Assembly: GCA_011524755.1 (NCBI GenBank)
Contig: WTJR01000168.1
Coordinates: 1 to 6,326, forward strand
Direction: 5' to 3'
DNA: 6,326 nucleotides
Source of the DNA: Halieaceae bacterium
GTDB lineage: Bacteria > Pseudomonadota > Gammaproteobacteria > Pseudomonadales > Halieaceae
A program made the position numbers and the translations under genes. Of the stretch, positions 5,194-6,326 are shown piece after piece (the stretch's first letter is position 1; each line of letters opens with the position of its first letter). The notes below the pieces were generated by a model. The model was not told the origin of the DNA and ran no database searches. It was given only the letters and a program-made list of their open reading frames with translations.

Positions 5194-6326
5194 CTAGAAA
5201 GTGGGTGCAACCGGCGCTCGCATGTGCGTCTCTGCCTCACATCGACTTCGCAACTCTTCGACCGTGCCTCCTCGGTTGAAGAGCGGAATATCCGTTCTTG
5301 AACCTTGGAGTTGCGCTCGCAACTCAACAGTTGCATCACTGTCGACCGCCCCATTCGATGCAATAACAACACCGTAGCGTCGTGCACCCTCAGCGGTAAC
5401 CAGACCACGATCGACATCGGTTTTCACCAGCTCGGGATCGCGTGCATAGGGATCCCCCCATCCGCCGCCACCCCAGGTATTAAAGTAGAGGACATCTCCT
5501 TCCTTAACCTTAATCCCTTCAACCTTCGCCGGAAGCCACTCTTCACTGCCATCCGTTCGTACAAGTCGTTTTGTCGATCGACGTCCGGTCTCACCACCGA
5601 GCACACCCCAGGGGTAGGTCAACCAGCGCTCATCATGGATACCGATTTGCCCATCCGCCAAGAAGCGATAGGCAACTGAAAGCCCATTGCCGCCGCGATG
5701 AAGGCCCGCGCCCCCCGAATCAGGAATCGTCTCGTACCGCTCGATGCGTAAGGGAAAGTAGGACTCAATAAACTCGTTTGGCACATTGGTGAAGCCTGGC
5801 CACAAGCTGTGTCCATCAGGTCCGTCTCCCACAGGCCGACCAGGAACACCACCAAAACCGATCTGGAACAGCTGGAACCACTCGCCCTTCTTGTCGTATC
5901 CGCTATAGAAGAGGTGTGGTGAATCAGAGAAGCCTGCAGCGTTGAGCATCATCTCAGGTGCACCCATTCCCAGCAGGGCACCCAAAATATCGAAGATACG
6001 GCCCAGTGCATGGGTACGTCCTGATAACGCCGCGGGATACTTGGGCTTAAGCAGCGTACCCTCAGGGATTCGAACATCGACCAAGTCATAAAACCCGTCA
6101 TTGAAAACAATTTGCGGGTCGACCACGTTGATGGTGAAAGAGCCGAAGAACATCTTGAACATGTCTTCGTTCAAGAAGAAATTCACCGAGCTCTGCGCCT
6201 GAGGGTCTGTGCCAGCAAAATCAAAGATTGCCTTTTCGCCCTCTCGCCAGAGCGTGCACTTGATCTTGTAAGGACCCATGCCCATGCCGTCATCGCAAAT
6301 GTAGTCCTCAAACTCGCGAGGCTCCT
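5194..6326 (-). CDS. Hydantoinase B / oxoprolinase family subunit, 5' end missing
   Basis: The reading frame is open to the right edge, so the first in-frame ATGs (6285, 6279) are internal and the true start lies outside. About 376 residues are visible of a family usually over 500 long, so the N-terminal third or so is missing. Members are large subunits of ATP-dependent hydrolases of cyclic imides or lactams (N-methylhydantoinase, 5-oxoprolinase) or of ketone carboxylases, working with a HyuA-type ATP-binding subunit. Family features include the DDGMG segment at the edge, FDFAGTDPQ with SSVNF downstream (about 6225-6180), NEFIESYFPLR (about 5785-5750), IPDSGGAG with RGGNG (about 5730-5685), and the C-terminal GGGGWGDP followed by a DV..GLVT.EGAR.YGVV stretch (about 5480-5365). 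A partner subunit would be expected beyond the window. The exact reaction cannot be assigned from this part. Confidence 0.9.
   Translation of the reverse strand, partial: EPREFEDYICDDGMGMGPYKIKCTLWREGEKAIFDFAGTDPQAQSSVNFFLNEDMFKMFFGSFTINVVDPQIVFNDGFYDLVDVRIPEGTLLKPKYPAALSGRTHALGRIFDILGALLGMGAPEMMLNAAGFSDSPHLFYSGYDKKGEWFQLFQIGFGGVPGRPVGDGPDGHSLWPGFTNVPNEFIESYFPLRIERYETIPDSGGAGLHRGGNGLSVAYRFLADGQIGIHDERWLTYPWGVLGGETGRRSTKRLVRTDGSEEWLPAKVEGIKVKEGDVLYFNTWGGGGWGDPYARDPELVKTDVDRGLVTAEGARRYGVVIASNGAVDSDATVELRAQLQGSRTDIPLFNRGGTVEELRSRCEAETHMRAPVAPTF

Noticed and set aside
5186..5210. GGTGCAA occurring twice (5186-5192, 5204-5210) at the HyuB-type stop codon
   Set aside because: It is a 7-nt repeat that overlaps coding sequence, with no further structure, so it is compatible with chance.
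5305..5679. A 124-codon plus-strand ORF antisense to the HyuB-type gene
   Set aside because: It lies wholly inside a well-supported coding region, has no good ribosome site and has no recognisable motif.
6279..6285. ATG codons that could be read as the start of the HyuB-type protein
   Set aside because: The frame stays open to the window edge, and the upstream residues (DDG and the preceding acidic stretch) fit the family, so these Met residues are internal.

Overview
The window looks like chromosomal DNA from a Gram-negative heterotroph. The main evidence is an outer-membrane TonB-dependent receptor with a signal peptide and a C-terminal Phe. The receptor's style (an EEVVVTARKR-type N-terminus) and moderate GC, with strong AAGGAG ribosome sites, fit an environmental, possibly marine, gammaproteobacterium. 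That placement is inference, because no rRNA or marker gene is present. No tRNA, rRNA, CRISPR array, insertion sequence or phage gene was seen.

Layout from left to right. Positions 1-289 form an AT-richer intergenic region dense in inverted repeats. A leftward gene probably starts at the extreme edge (GTG at 11-9 behind an AGGAG). An operator-like dyad lies at 77-104, nested ACGCTA/TAGCGT repeats at 104-131, and a leftward Rho-independent terminator at 223-243. Positions 290-1120 (minus) encode a classical short-chain dehydrogenase/reductase. A divergent intergenic region of about 210 bp carries a good promoter (TTAACA-N17-TATGAT) for a family III (CaiB/BaiF) CoA-transferase at 1334-2506 (plus). 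A symmetrical terminator at 2520-2550 separates this gene from the convergent 839-residue TonB-dependent receptor at 2565-5084 (minus). Upstream of the receptor, on the same strand and 109 bp away, is the C-terminal part of a hydantoinase B/oxoprolinase-family subunit (5194 to beyond 6326), with a 13-bp perfect GC-rich hairpin in the gap.

Together the genes look like a small-molecule catabolism neighbourhood: outer-membrane uptake (receptor), ATP-dependent hydrolysis or carboxylation (HyuB type), CoA activation by transfer (CaiB/BaiF) and alcohol/ketone redox (SDR). The sequence does not identify a substrate, and three transcription units separate these genes, so a shared pathway is a hypothesis. 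I found no clear evidence of an undescribed system. The most worthwhile signals are the regulatory repeats at the left end, the hairpin leader of the receptor, and a lone cysteine pair in the receptor.
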